From assembly GCF_000718095.1 (NCBI RefSeq), contig NZ_JOEI01000008.1:248001-312000 (forward strand): a stretch of 64,000 nucleotides of DNA. Direction: 5' to 3'. Under the pieces are notes generated by a model. It was not told the DNA's origin and did not search any database. It worked only from the letters and a program-made list of their open reading frames with translations. This document shows positions 26,234-34,293 of the stretch, piece by piece. Origin of the DNA: Streptomyces scopuliridis RB72 (lineage in GTDB: Bacteria > Actinomycetota > Actinomycetes > Streptomycetales > Streptomycetaceae). The position numbers were made by a program, and so were the translations under genes. The first letter of the stretch is position 1. Each line of letters starts with the position of its first letter.

Positions 26234-26821
26234 GTGGGGACCGTAACGCTCGGCGTTTCGATCGCGGTCCCGGAGCCGTACGGCACGCTGATCCAGGACC
26301 GGCGTGCGGGCTTCGGTGATCCCGCCGCGCACGGCATTCCCACGCATGTCACGCTGCTGCCGCCCACCGAGGTCGACGCGTCGGCGCTGCCCGCGATCGA
26401 GGCGCATCTCGCCGCCGTCGCGTCGGCCAGCAGGCCGTTCCCGATGCGGCTGTCCGGCACCGGTACGTTCCGCCCGCTCTCGCCGGTGGTCTTCATCCAG
26501 GTGGTCGAGGGCGCGTCGGCCTGCACCTGGCTGCAGAAGCGGGTCAGGGACTCGTCGGGGCCGCTCGTACGCGAGCTCCAGTTCCCGTACCACCCCCATG
26601 TGACGGTGGCGCACGGCATCGCCGAGGAGGCGATGGACCGGGCCTACGCGGAGCTGTCCGAGTACGGTGCGGCCTGGAGCTGCACCTCTTTCGCGCTGTA
26701 CGAGCAGGGCGCGGACGCCGTCTGGCGCAAGCTGCACGAGTACGCGTTCGGCGGTGGCGGGGAGATCTCGGGGGTGCCCCCACAGAGCACCCCCGCCGAC
26801 CGCCCGGCCTCCCTGCGCTGA
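26234..26821 (+). CDS. 2'-5' RNA ligase / 2H phosphoesterase family protein
   Basis: 195 residues from GTG 26234, 6 bases after GAGGAG; an ATG at 26207 is an alternative. The two HxT signatures of 2H phosphoesterases are seen: H-V-T-L-L-P-P-T in the first half and H-P-H-V-T-V-A-H-G in the second, in two similar lobes. Members cleave or join 2',5'-linked or cyclic phosphodiesters of RNA or nucleotides. The C-terminus ends in a Pro/Ser tail. It stands alone between trpS and a converging reductase gene. Confidence 0.85.
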   Translation: MGTVTLGVSIAVPEPYGTLIQDRRAGFGDPAAHGIPTHVTLLPPTEVDASALPAIEAHLAAVASASRPFPMRLSGTGTFRPLSPVVFIQVVEGASACTWLQKRVRDSSGPLVRELQFPYHPHVTVAHGIAEEAMDRAYAELSEYGAAWSCTSFALYEQGADAVWRKLHEYAFGGGGEISGVPPQSTPADRPASLR

Positions 26822-26850
26822 GCCCCCGCCCCCTGGTATCGCGCGCTGAC

Positions 26851-27606
26851 TCAGAGCGGCAGCCTGCGGAACAGCGGGCGCGGCAGATGGCGCACCGCCG
26901 CCATCACCACCCGTAGTGCCCCCGGCACCCACACGGTCTCCGAGCGCCGCCGCAGCCCCAGCTCGATGGCCGTCGCCACCGCCTCCGGTGTCGTGGCCAG
27001 CGGCGTTTCCGGCCGGCTCGCCGCCGTCCTCGGCCGCATGAAGCCGGGCCGTACGACCATGACCTGCACGCCCGTGCCGTACATGGCGTCCCCGAGCCCC
27101 TGCGCGAACGCGTCCAGGCCCGCCTTGCTCGACCCGTAGATGAAGTCCGCGCGGCGGGCCCGCTCACCGGCCGCCGACGACAGGACCACCAGCGAACCGT
27201 GCCCCTGCGTCTGCAGCGCGCCCGCGCACACCAGCCCCGCCGAGACCGCGCCGGTGTAATTGGTCTGTGCCACCCGTACCGCCGCGAGCGGTTCCGCCTC
27301 GTCACGCGCCTGGTCGCCGAGGACCCCGAAGGCGAGCAGCACCAGATCGATGTCGCCCTCCGCGAAGACCTTGCCGAGCACCTCCTCGTGCGAGCCCGGG
27401 TCCAGGGCGTCGAAGGCGACGGTACGGACGTCCGCGCCCAGCGTCCGCAGCCGGTCGGCGGCGGTGTCCAGAGCGGGGGAGGGGCGGCCCGCCAGCCAGA
27501 CCGTACGGGCGCGGCGGGCGATCAGCCGGCGCGCGGTGGCGAGCCCGATCTCCGACGTACCGCCGAGGATGAGCAGGGACTGCGGGAGACCGAAGGCGTC
27601 CTTCAT
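26851..27606 (-). CDS. DprE2-like short-chain reductase
   Basis: 251 residues from ATG at 27606. It is a short-chain dehydrogenase with an N-terminal L-I-L-G-G-T-S-E-I-G-L-A cofactor loop, V-V-L-S-S-A-A-G strand and Y-G-S-S-K-A catalytic Tyr-Lys. The G-G-T-S-E-I form of the loop and D-A-L-D-P segment match decaprenylphospho-beta-D-erythro-pentofuranosid-2-ulose 2-reductase, which with DprE1 makes decaprenyl-phospho-arabinose. No dprE1 is nearby and Streptomyces walls are not arabinan-rich, so the exact sugar lipid is uncertain. It is divergent from the YihY gene (147-base gap). Confidence 0.85.
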   Translation of the reverse strand: MKDAFGLPQSLLILGGTSEIGLATARRLIARRARTVWLAGRPSPALDTAADRLRTLGADVRTVAFDALDPGSHEEVLGKVFAEGDIDLVLLAFGVLGDQARDEAEPLAAVRVAQTNYTGAVSAGLVCAGALQTQGHGSLVVLSSAAGERARRADFIYGSSKAGLDAFAQGLGDAMYGTGVQVMVVRPGFMRPRTAASRPETPLATTPEAVATAIELGLRRRSETVWVPGALRVVMAAVRHLPRPLFRRLPL

Positions 27607-27753
27607 CGTGAATCGCTCCTCAGGGGGCAGCAGGCGAGCAGGTGAAGTGACCGTATCGCCCCATACGGCGTTCTTTGTGCCCTTTGTCGTGATGCTCGCG
27701 CCTGTTTTCCGATCAGGCGCTGGATCAGCTGGATCAGGGGGTACACGTCGTTC

Positions 27754-28740
27754 ATGGACTGGCTGAAGAAACTGCCCCTTGTCGGCCCGTTCGTGGCCAG
27801 GCTGATGCGGACGCACGCCTGGCGTTCGTACGAGACGCTCGACCGCGTTCACTGGACGCGGCTGGCCGCCGCCATCACCTTCATCAGCTTTATCGCGCTC
27901 TTCCCGCTGATCACCGTGGGCGCCGCGATCGGTGCCGCGCTGCTCAGCCAGGGCCAGCTCGACCGGTTGCAGGACGGCATCGCGCGGCAGGTCCCCGGCA
28001 TCTCCCAGCAGCTGGACATCAACGACCTGGTGGCCAACGCCGGCACGATCGGGGTGGTGGCCGGAGCGGTGCTGCTCTTCACCGGGATCGGCTGGGTCGG
28101 CTCCATGCGGGAGTGCCTGCGGGCCGTCTGGGAGCTGGACGATACGGAAGAAGGCAATCCGTTCCTGCTCAAGGGCAAGGACACGGTGGCGCTCGTCGGT
28201 CTGGGGGCGGTCGGGCTGGCCTCACTGGCGGCCTCCGGCTTCGGCTCGACCGCCGTCGGCTGGACCGCCCACCGGATCGGCATCCCCGAGAACGGCGCGG
28301 GCGGCGTACTGCTCCAGACCGCCGCCCTCGTCGTGGCGGTCCTCGCCGACTTCCTGCTGCTGCTGTACGTGCTGACGCTGCTGCCCCGCGTCCATCCGCC
28401 GCGCCGCCGGCTCATCGTCGCCGCACTCATCGGCGCCATCGGCTTCGAGCTGCTCAAGCTGCTGCTCGGCGGCTATATGAAGGGCGTGGCGGCGAAGAGC
28501 ATGTACGGCGCGTTCGGGGTGCCGGTGGCGCTGCTGCTGTGGATCAACTTCACGGCGAAGCTGCTGCTGTTCTGCTCCGCCTGGACGGCGACCCCCAGTA
28601 AGAGAGACCTGGCGGCCGAGGCGGCCGTGGCTGATACCGGGCCGGAGACCGAGGAGCGGCGCGGCAATGGCAACCGCGCCGGAGGGGCTACTCGCGCGGA
28701 CGGCGACGGACCAGGTCGGGCAGCGGCCAGCGCCGGTTGA
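27754..28740 (+). CDS. YihY/virulence factor BrkB family membrane protein
   Basis: 328 residues from ATG 27754. After an amphipathic start with W-R-S-Y-E-T-L there are about six membrane spans, from A-A-I-T-F-I-S-F-I-A-L-F-P-L near residue 35 to the V-P-V-A-L-L-L-W-I-N-F-T-A-K-L-L-L-F span near 265. The Y-G-A-F-G-V-P-V motif is a family hallmark. The family was once called RNase BN by mistake; its true role is unknown, with a transport or envelope function usually assumed. The 3' end overlaps the converging carboxypeptidase gene by 53 bases. Confidence 0.88.
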   Translation: MDWLKKLPLVGPFVARLMRTHAWRSYETLDRVHWTRLAAAITFISFIALFPLITVGAAIGAALLSQGQLDRLQDGIARQVPGISQQLDINDLVANAGTIGVVAGAVLLFTGIGWVGSMRECLRAVWELDDTEEGNPFLLKGKDTVALVGLGAVGLASLAASGFGSTAVGWTAHRIGIPENGAGGVLLQTAALVVAVLADFLLLLYVLTLLPRVHPPRRRLIVAALIGAIGFELLKLLLGGYMKGVAAKSMYGAFGVPVALLLWINFTAKLLLFCSAWTATPSKRDLAAEAAVADTGPETEERRGNGNRAGGATRADGDGPGRAAASAG

Positions 28741-29983
28741 CCAGGAACACCGCGCCTGCCAGGACGACCAGCACCCCGCCCGCGACGGCGAGAGCCGTCC
28801 CTGCACCGCCCGTGCCCTCGCCGTTGGTGGCCGCGAGCTTGGCGGGCCCGGTGGCCGTACCGGCCCCGGCCGAGTCCGCTCCAGCGGCCGTGGGGCTCGG
28901 CGAGACGTTCGTACGGGCGGACTTGGGCGGCACCAGCTCACCGACCGGAGTCACCTTCCCGGCCGCCGAGAAGCCCCAGTCCAGCAGTCGTGCCGTCTCC
29001 TGGTAGACCGCCTGGCCCTCCGTGGAGGACGGGTTCATGACGGTGACCAGCAGCACCCGGCCGTCGCGCTCGGCGACCCCGGTGAAGGTCGCGCCCGCGT
29101 GGGTGGTGTTGCCGTTCTTCACCCCGGCGATGCCCTTGTACGTGGTGACGCCGGGGGCGCCGGTCAGCAGCCGGTTGGTGTTCTGGATCTCGAACGAGTC
29201 GCGCTTCGGGTCCCCGTTCTTGTCCTTCTCGACCTTCTCGCCCTCCTTCGGCTTCTGCACGTCGCCGGGGAATTTGGCCGAAACCGTCGAGCAGTACTCC
29301 CGGAAGTCCTTCTTCTGGAGTCCGGAGCGGGCGATCAGGGTGAGGTCGTACGCGCTGGAGACCTGGTTCTTCTCGTCGTATCCGTCGGGCGTCACGACAT
29401 GCGTGTCCAGCGCCTGGAGCTCCTCGGCGTGCTTCTGCATGTCCTTGACGGTCTTGGGTACCCCGCCGTTCATCTCGGAGAGCACATGGACGGCGTCGTT
29501 GCCGGAGCGCAGGAAGACCCCCAGCCACAGATCGTGGACGGAGTAGGTGAGGTTCTCCTTGACGCCGACCAGGCTGCTGCCCGCGCCCACCCCCGCCAGA
29601 TCGGTGGGCGCCACCTTGTACACCTCGTCCTTGGACAGCTTGGGCAGCACCGTGTCCGCGAAGAGCATCTTGAGGGTGGACGCCGGCGGGAGCCGCCAGT
29701 GGGCGTTGTGCGAGGCCAGCACCGCGCCCGACTCGGCGTCCGCGACGATCCAGGACCGGCCGCTCAGTTTCTTGGGCAGGACCGGCGCGCCGGCGCCGAG
29801 GTTCACCTGCGTACCCACCCGGCCGAGCTTGGTCCCGCCGACCGTGGACATCGAGACGGGCGGCTTCGGCTGGTTGTTGTCGGGCCCGTCGATCTTGCCG
29901 TCGGCCGACGCGGGCACGGCGGTCATCACGGGAAGCAATGCGGCGGCGGCGACCGTCAAGGCGGTCTTTTTCAGAGCGGACAC
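28688..29983 (-). CDS. D-alanyl-D-alanine carboxypeptidase (S11 family), membrane anchored
   Basis: 431 residues from GTG at 29983; an ATG at 30010 in frame would add nine residues and neither has a clear ribosome-binding site. A signal peptide (T-A-L-T-V-A-A-A-A-L-L-P) ends near A-S-A-D. The penicillin-binding motifs are S102-T-L-K105, S-G-N in L-R-S-G-N-D-A, and K-N-G where most relatives have K-T-G. A Ser/Ala-rich stalk and a C-terminal span (L-V-V-L-A-G-A-V-F-L-V) before N-R-R-W anchor it outside the cell, where it would trim the terminal D-Ala of peptidoglycan stem peptides. Confidence 0.9.
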   Translation of the reverse strand: MSALKKTALTVAAAALLPVMTAVPASADGKIDGPDNNQPKPPVSMSTVGGTKLGRVGTQVNLGAGAPVLPKKLSGRSWIVADAESGAVLASHNAHWRLPPASTLKMLFADTVLPKLSKDEVYKVAPTDLAGVGAGSSLVGVKENLTYSVHDLWLGVFLRSGNDAVHVLSEMNGGVPKTVKDMQKHAEELQALDTHVVTPDGYDEKNQVSSAYDLTLIARSGLQKKDFREYCSTVSAKFPGDVQKPKEGEKVEKDKNGDPKRDSFEIQNTNRLLTGAPGVTTYKGIAGVKNGNTTHAGATFTGVAERDGRVLLVTVMNPSSTEGQAVYQETARLLDWGFSAAGKVTPVGELVPPKSARTNVSPSPTAAGADSAGAGTATGPAKLAATNGEGTGGAGTALAVAGGVLVVLAGAVFLVNRRWPLPDLVRRRPRE

Positions 29984-30200
29984 GATCGAAAACGTACAGG
30001 GCGTGGACATCGACGCCGACCCGGGTGGGCTGATCGGCCCCATCTTCCGCGTGTACGGATCCGGCACCCGCACCGATGCCCGTACCGCTATCCATATGGC
30101 TGACCGTGGCGCGATCGCTGACCGTAGCGCGCGCCGGTCCGGCCGGTTGCCCGCAGGACCCGGCTGCCGTCGCCCGGAAGGCGCCGGTGATACTGAAACC

Positions 30201-30458
30201 ATGAAGCTCAACCGCCCCGTGTCCTGGTTCCTGCTCGCGTTCGGGGTGTGGAGCTGGTTCATCTGGATCACTTTCGTCAAGAACCTGTGGCAGGACGGCA
30301 GCGGACTCGCGTTCGACGACGCCGGTGATCCGACGGGGTACTTCTGGGTGCACCTGACGCTCGCCATCGTGTCCTTTCTTCTGGGGACGGCCGTTGGCGT
30401 CATCGGGTTCCGTGGTGTGCGCGCGCTCCGGCGCGAACAGCGCGAACAACTGGGATAA
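30201..30458 (+). CDS. SCO4848-family small membrane protein
   Basis: 85 residues from ATG 30201. Two membrane spans frame a short W-Q-D-G-S-G loop: W-F-L-L-A-F-G-V-W-S-W-F-I-W-I-T-F-V-K-N near the start and F-W-V-H-L-T-L-A-I-V-S-F-L-L-G near residue 50, ending in a basic R-A-L-R-R-E-Q tail. It matches the conserved Streptomyces family named after SCO4848. No biochemical role is known. It lies 11 bases upstream of the metallophosphoesterase and is probably co-transcribed with it, divergent from the carboxypeptidase gene. Confidence 0.88.
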   Translation: MKLNRPVSWFLLAFGVWSWFIWITFVKNLWQDGSGLAFDDAGDPTGYFWVHLTLAIVSFLLGTAVGVIGFRGVRALRREQREQLG

Positions 30459-30469
30459 GGGGCCTGTTC

Positions 30470-31777
30470 GTGGTCGTCGTGATCGTTCTGGCGGCGCTCG
30501 CCGCCGTATCGCTGGTGGCAGCGGCGCACTGGTACCTCTGGCGTCGTCTGGTGCGCGACACGACCAGCCCCGGCGGCCTCGCCCGCAGGCTGGGCACCGT
30601 CGCCGCGGTCGTGCTGCCGTTACTGTCGGTCGGCGCCGTGGTCTCGGGGCGCTCGGGGATGCCGTTCTGGGCGCAGCAGGTGCTGGCCTGGCCCGGGTTT
30701 CTGTGGCTGGCGGTGCTGCTGTACCTGCTGCTGGCGCTGCTGGTGGGCGAGGTCATACGGCCGCTGCTGCGGCGGCTGTTGGAGCGCCGGGACGCGTCGG
30801 CCGAGGCTGAGGTCCCGGCCGAGGCAGTCGTTCGTACCCCAGTGGGTACGGGTCCTGGCACGGGTCCTGGCACGGGCCCTGGCACGGGCATATCCGACGG
30901 AAGTCCGGACCTGCCGGAACCGTCCGGCCCAGCCCCCGCGCCCACTCCCGCGCCCTCCCGCCGTCTGTTCGTCTCCCGGGTCGTCGGCGGCGCGGCCGCC
31001 ACCGCCGCGCTCGCGACGGTCGGATACGGCACGTACGGCGTCCTGCGCGGCCCCCGCGTCAAGCGCGTCACCGTCCCGCTCGCCAAGCTGCCGCGCGCCG
31101 CCCATGGCTTCCGTATCGCCGTTGTCAGCGATATCCACCTCGGACCGATCCTGGGCCGCGCCCACACCCAGCGCATCGTGGACACCATCAACTCCACGCA
31201 GCCCGATCTGATCGCCGTCGTCGGTGACCTGGTGGACGGCAGCGTCGAGAACCTGGGCCCGGCGGCGGAGCCCCTCGCCGGTCTCAAGGCCCGGCACGGC
31301 TCGTTCTTCGTGACCGGGAACCACGAGTACTTCTCGGGCGCCGACGCCTGGGTCGACCACGTCCGTGAACTGGGCCTCCGTCCGCTGGAGAACGAGCGCG
31401 TGGAGATCCCCGGCTTCGATCTCGCCGGGGTCAACGACGTCGCGGGCGAGAGCGAGGGCGCGGGCCCCGACTTCGCGAAGGCGCTCGACGACCGCGACCG
31501 GGCCAGGGCGTCCGTACTCCTCGCGCACCAGCCCGTCGTCATCGACGACGCCGTGCGCTACGGCGTCGACCTCCAGCTCTCCGGACACACCCACGGCGGC
31601 CAGCTGTGGCCGGGCAACCTCCTCGCGGGCCTGGCCAATCCGACCGTGGCCGGTCTGGAGCGGTACGGCGACACCCAGCTCTACGTATCGCGCGGCGCGG
31701 GCGCCTGGGGCCCGCCGGTCCGGGTCGGCGCGCCCTCCGACATCACCCTCGTGGAACTGGCCTCGCGCCAGGCATAG
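30470..31777 (+). CDS. Membrane-bound metallophosphoesterase
   Basis: 435 residues from GTG 30470 behind AAGGGG. Three or more membrane spans fill the first 100 residues; then comes a linker with G-T-G-P repeats encoded by a 12-bp DNA repeat (about 30848-30890). The C-terminal calcineurin-like phosphoesterase domain has S-D-I-H-L, V-G-D-L-V-D-G, G-N-H-E-Y, A-H-Q-P and G-H-T-H-G-G-Q, the full set of metal ligands of the YkuE-like group. The second domain begins at an R-R-L-F-V-S-R motif that resembles an internal twin-arginine signal, suggesting an external catalytic domain. Codon 51 is TTA (30620-30622). Confidence 0.9.
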   Translation: MVVVIVLAALAAVSLVAAAHWYLWRRLVRDTTSPGGLARRLGTVAAVVLPLLSVGAVVSGRSGMPFWAQQVLAWPGFLWLAVLLYLLLALLVGEVIRPLLRRLLERRDASAEAEVPAEAVVRTPVGTGPGTGPGTGPGTGISDGSPDLPEPSGPAPAPTPAPSRRLFVSRVVGGAAATAALATVGYGTYGVLRGPRVKRVTVPLAKLPRAAHGFRIAVVSDIHLGPILGRAHTQRIVDTINSTQPDLIAVVGDLVDGSVENLGPAAEPLAGLKARHGSFFVTGNHEYFSGADAWVDHVRELGLRPLENERVEIPGFDLAGVNDVAGESEGAGPDFAKALDDRDRARASVLLAHQPVVIDDAVRYGVDLQLSGHTHGGQLWPGNLLAGLANPTVAGLERYGDTQLYVSRGAGAWGPPVRVGAPSDITLVELASRQA

Positions 31778-31818
31778 GCCCTGTGGCTGGATGCGGAACG
31801 TGTCCGACCGGACAGGAC

Positions 31819-32466
31819 CTAGGCTTTGCGGGCGAGCAGTTGAATCTCCTGGAACTGCCGTCGGTCGGTGGGCTGAGGCTCGCGAACCATCCGGGCCACC
31901 TCGGCCAGCCCGGACCCGCGCAGCATCGCGGCGAGGTGATCGGGCGACCACCGATAGGCCGGCGCGACCGCGTGATCGAAGACCTGCGTCGGGTGAGACC
32001 GATCATCGCTGGCCGAAAAGCCGACCAGCAGGTGGCCGCCAGGTGCCAGCACCCGGTGGAACTCCGCCAGGATGACGGGGAGTTCCCGCGGCGGAGTGTG
32101 GATGACGGACCAACGTGAGAGTACGCCGCCCAGCACGCCGTCAGCGATGTTCAACGCGGCCATCGAGCCCACGTCGAACCGCAGGCCCGGATAGGCCTGT
32201 CGAGCCAACTCGATCATCGCGGGAGAGGCATCAACGCCAAACGCCGCCAGCCCCAACTCATCCAGATGAGCGGTGATATGGCCAGGTCCACACCCCAGGT
32301 CCGCCACCTGACCGTCCCCACTCGCACGGACGACCTCGGCGAAGGCACCCAAGATCGCGCGGTCCAGGGGACTGTCACGCAGCGAGTCGCGGAACAGCTG
32401 CGCATAGGTGAGGGCAGCGGCATCGTAGGCCTCGCGGGTAGTGCTGAGGGCATCGTGTTCGACCAT
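31819..32466 (-). CDS. Class I SAM-dependent methyltransferase
   Basis: 215 residues from ATG at 32466. The SAM-binding core is clear: V-A-D-L-G-C-G-P-G-H (motif I), F-G-V-D-A-S-P-A-M (acidic loop) and L-A-P-G-G-H-L-L-V-G-F (post III). It belongs to the Methyltransf_11/25 group, which methylates many small molecules; the substrate is not predictable. Codon use is slightly less GC-biased than its neighbours. It is divergent from the RHH regulator, and the 293 bases between them carry several long palindromes that could control it. Confidence 0.88.
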   Translation of the reverse strand: MVEHDALSTTREAYDAAALTYAQLFRDSLRDSPLDRAILGAFAEVVRASGDGQVADLGCGPGHITAHLDELGLAAFGVDASPAMIELARQAYPGLRFDVGSMAALNIADGVLGGVLSRWSVIHTPPRELPVILAEFHRVLAPGGHLLVGFSASDDRSHPTQVFDHAVAPAYRWSPDHLAAMLRGSGLAEVARMVREPQPTDRRQFQEIQLLARKA

Positions 32467-32558
32467 GCTCGCGACAGTAGTTCCTGGCGCTCGGGCGAGC
32501 CGAAGAATCACGGTCTCCCCTCCCGCCTTCCGCGCTCCAGCCGAGCCAGCAGAACACC

Positions 32559-32612
32559 TTGGCGCGCCTAGTGGCACCACGCGGTGCCACGTGGCGCCAC
32601 TAGGCGTGCCAA
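32559..32612. promoter_or_regulatory. Large nested palindrome in the methyltransferase upstream region
   Basis: Two 20-base arms (32559-32578 and 32593-32612) are complementary at 18 of 20 positions. Inside lies a perfect smaller palindrome, GTGGCACC-ACGC-GGTGCCAC (32571-32590), and GTGGCGCCAC at 32591-32600. It is probably an operator array for a dimeric regulator. The TAGTG and CCACTA half-sites also occur in the operator-like repeat at 32731-32760. Confidence 0.65.
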
Positions 32613-32628
32613 AGAGGACGAGACTCCA

Positions 32629-32661
32629 CGTGGCACCGCATTGATGCAACTCGGTGCCACG
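32629..32661. promoter_or_regulatory. Second GTGGCACC inverted repeat
   Basis: Perfect 10-bp arms CGTGGCACCG (32629-32638) and CGGTGCCACG (32652-32661) around 13 bases. It contains the same GTGGCACC/GGTGCCAC pair as the palindrome at 32571-32590, so the element is repeated within 90 bases. Confidence 0.6.
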
Positions 32662-32730
32662 CGCGTTTTCACAGGTCAGAGCTATCAGGTGGGCCCTGGT
32701 CCACACTCGCTCCCCATGGAGGCTTGCATG

Positions 32731-32760
32731 TAGCGCCATAGTGATGCCACTATGGCGCTA
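32731..32760 (+). promoter_or_regulatory. Operator-like 13-bp inverted repeat at the start of the RHH gene
   Basis: TAGCGCCATAGTG (32731-32743), ATGC, then the perfect reverse complement (32748-32760), ending on the A of the start codon. A TTGCAT (32724-32729) and a CACTAT (32748-32753) are spaced 18 bases like -35 and -10 boxes. Transcription would then start at or next to the ATG, giving a leaderless mRNA with the operator covering the promoter. Confidence 0.65.
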
Positions 32761-33290
32761 TGGACCTCACGCCGTATGTCGACAACCTTCGCCGCGAACT
32801 CGCGGTGGCCGCCGAAGCCGGCGGCGAAGAAGCCCGCGAGCTGGCCGAGCGGCTCACCGCTCCCCTGGAGTCGGCGACCCGCCTGACGATGCTCAATGTG
32901 CTCTCCGCCGCGATGGACGAGATCACCCGCGAACTCGCCCCGGGCTCGGTCGACGTACGGCTGCGCGGGCTCGACCCCGACTTCGTGGTGACGCGGCCGG
33001 CGGTCGACGAGGCGTACGAGGACAAGAGCGGGCCCGCCGAGCCGCTCAAGGCGCCGGCCCCCGCACCCGCCGACGGCGACGACGGCGGCACCGCCCGCGT
33101 CAACCTGCGACTGCCCGCCCACCTCAAGGCGCGCGCCGAGGATGCCGCGAGCCGCGAGGGCCTGTCGGTCAACGCATGGCTGGTACGAGCCGTGTCGGCC
33201 GCGGTCGACGGCGGCGCCCCGTCACGTACGACGGAGAAGACCCGCAGCACCCGCACCGTCGGACAGAGCTTCACAGGCTGGGTGCGCTAG
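32760..33290 (+). CDS. Ribbon-helix-helix regulator, HicB-like C-terminus
   Basis: 176 residues from ATG 32760, with no ribosome-binding site and apparently leaderless. An N-terminal helical region (residues 1-60, M-D-L-T-P-Y-V-D-N-L-R-R-E-L) precedes an Ala/Pro linker. Residues about 118-155 are a ribbon-helix-helix of the Arc/HicB type: R-V-N-L-R-L-P-A-H-L-K-A-R-A-E-D-A-A, then S-V-N-A-W-L-V-R-A-V. RHH dimers bind short palindromes, and a perfect 13-bp one sits on its own promoter, so autoregulation is likely. It heads the operon with the DUF4097 protein and the ABC exporter, which it may also control. No HicA toxin gene is present. Confidence 0.85.
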   Translation: MDLTPYVDNLRRELAVAAEAGGEEARELAERLTAPLESATRLTMLNVLSAAMDEITRELAPGSVDVRLRGLDPDFVVTRPAVDEAYEDKSGPAEPLKAPAPAPADGDDGGTARVNLRLPAHLKARAEDAASREGLSVNAWLVRAVSAAVDGGAPSRTTEKTRSTRTVGQSFTGWVR

Positions 33291-33381
33291 CCGCGCCCCG
33301 CCCACCTCACTTCACTTCACTTCACTCACACCACGTCCCACCAGCAGGGACGCCACGAAGACCCAAGAGGACGGGACAGCC

Positions 33382-34227
33382 ATGCCTACTTTCGACACCC
33401 CCGCGACGATCTCGGCCACCGCCCACGTGGAAGCCGGATCCATCCGGTTCATCGCCTCCGACCGACTCGACACGCTCGTCGAGGTACAGCCCCGCGACCC
33501 GAAGAAGGATCAGGACGTACGGGCGGCCGAGCAGACCGAAGTGCGGTACGCGAGCGGCCTGTTGACCGTCAGGACGCCCAAGCAGCGCTATCTCGTCGGA
33601 CGCACCGGCACCGTCGACGTGACGGTCGAACTGCCCACGGGCTCGCAGGTGGAGATGACCGGCGCCTGGGCCCAGGTGTACGGCGAGGGCCGGTTCGGCG
33701 AGGTCCGTGTGAAGACCTCGTCGGGCGACGTCCGCCTCGACACCACCGGACCGCTGCACCTGACCGCGTCCCACGGCAGCATCACCGTGGACCGCGTCGA
33801 GGGGCCCGCCGAGATCACCACCAGCTCCGGCAGCCTGCGCGTCGGCACCGTCAACGGCCCGGCCGTCCTGAAGAACTCGCACGGCACCACGACCATCTGC
33901 GACGCCCTGGGCGATCTCCGCGTGAGCGGCGCCAACGGCGACATCATCATCGAGCACGCCGAGGGCTCGGTCGCCGCCACCACCGCCCACGGCACCCTGC
34001 GCCTCGACGACGTCGCCCGTGGCACCGTCCAGTTGGAGACCTCCTACGGCGCCATCGAGGTCGGCATCCGCGAGGGCACGGCCGCCTGGCTCGACATCGG
34101 CTCGGGCTCCGGCCAGGTGCACAACGCGCTCACCGCGTCCGAGAGCCCGGCGGGGACCGAGGACACGGTCGAGGTCAGGGCCCGTACCCGCTACGGCAAC
34201 ATCGACATCCGCCGCGCCCGGGCCTGA
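33382..34227 (+). CDS. DUF4097-family beta-strand repeat protein
   Basis: 281 residues from ATG 33382. The sequence is a ladder of short beta strands with repeated patterns such as V-R-L-D-T-T-G-P-L, I-T-V-D-R-V-E-G-P-A-E-I, L-R-V-G-T-V-N-G-P and I-I-I-E-H-A-E-G-S, fitting a right-handed beta-helix. No signal peptide or membrane span is visible, so it is probably cytoplasmic, as other DUF4097 proteins without anchors are thought to be. It lies between the RHH regulator (91 bases) and the ABC ATPase (66 bases) on one strand. A TTCAC pentamer is repeated in its leader (about 33307-33326). Role unknown. Confidence 0.85.
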   Translation: MPTFDTPATISATAHVEAGSIRFIASDRLDTLVEVQPRDPKKDQDVRAAEQTEVRYASGLLTVRTPKQRYLVGRTGTVDVTVELPTGSQVEMTGAWAQVYGEGRFGEVRVKTSSGDVRLDTTGPLHLTASHGSITVDRVEGPAEITTSSGSLRVGTVNGPAVLKNSHGTTTICDALGDLRVSGANGDIIIEHAEGSVAATTAHGTLRLDDVARGTVQLETSYGAIEVGIREGTAAWLDIGSGSGQVHNALTASESPAGTEDTVEVRARTRYGNIDIRRARA

Positions 34228-34293
34228 CCCGCCCGATCTCCTGACAGCCAAGACCACTTCACCGCTCACCACGCCTTCGAATGGGAGGGCCCC

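Noticed and set aside
28688..30529. Extended N-terminus for the carboxypeptidase up to 30529
   Set aside because: The signal peptide begins near 29983; upstream codons overlap the SCO4848-type gene and show no protein pattern.
32760..33290. A HicAB toxin-antitoxin pair
   Set aside because: The RHH protein resembles HicB at its C-terminus, but no HicA-type small double-stranded RNA-binding gene is adjacent; the operon leads into an ABC exporter.
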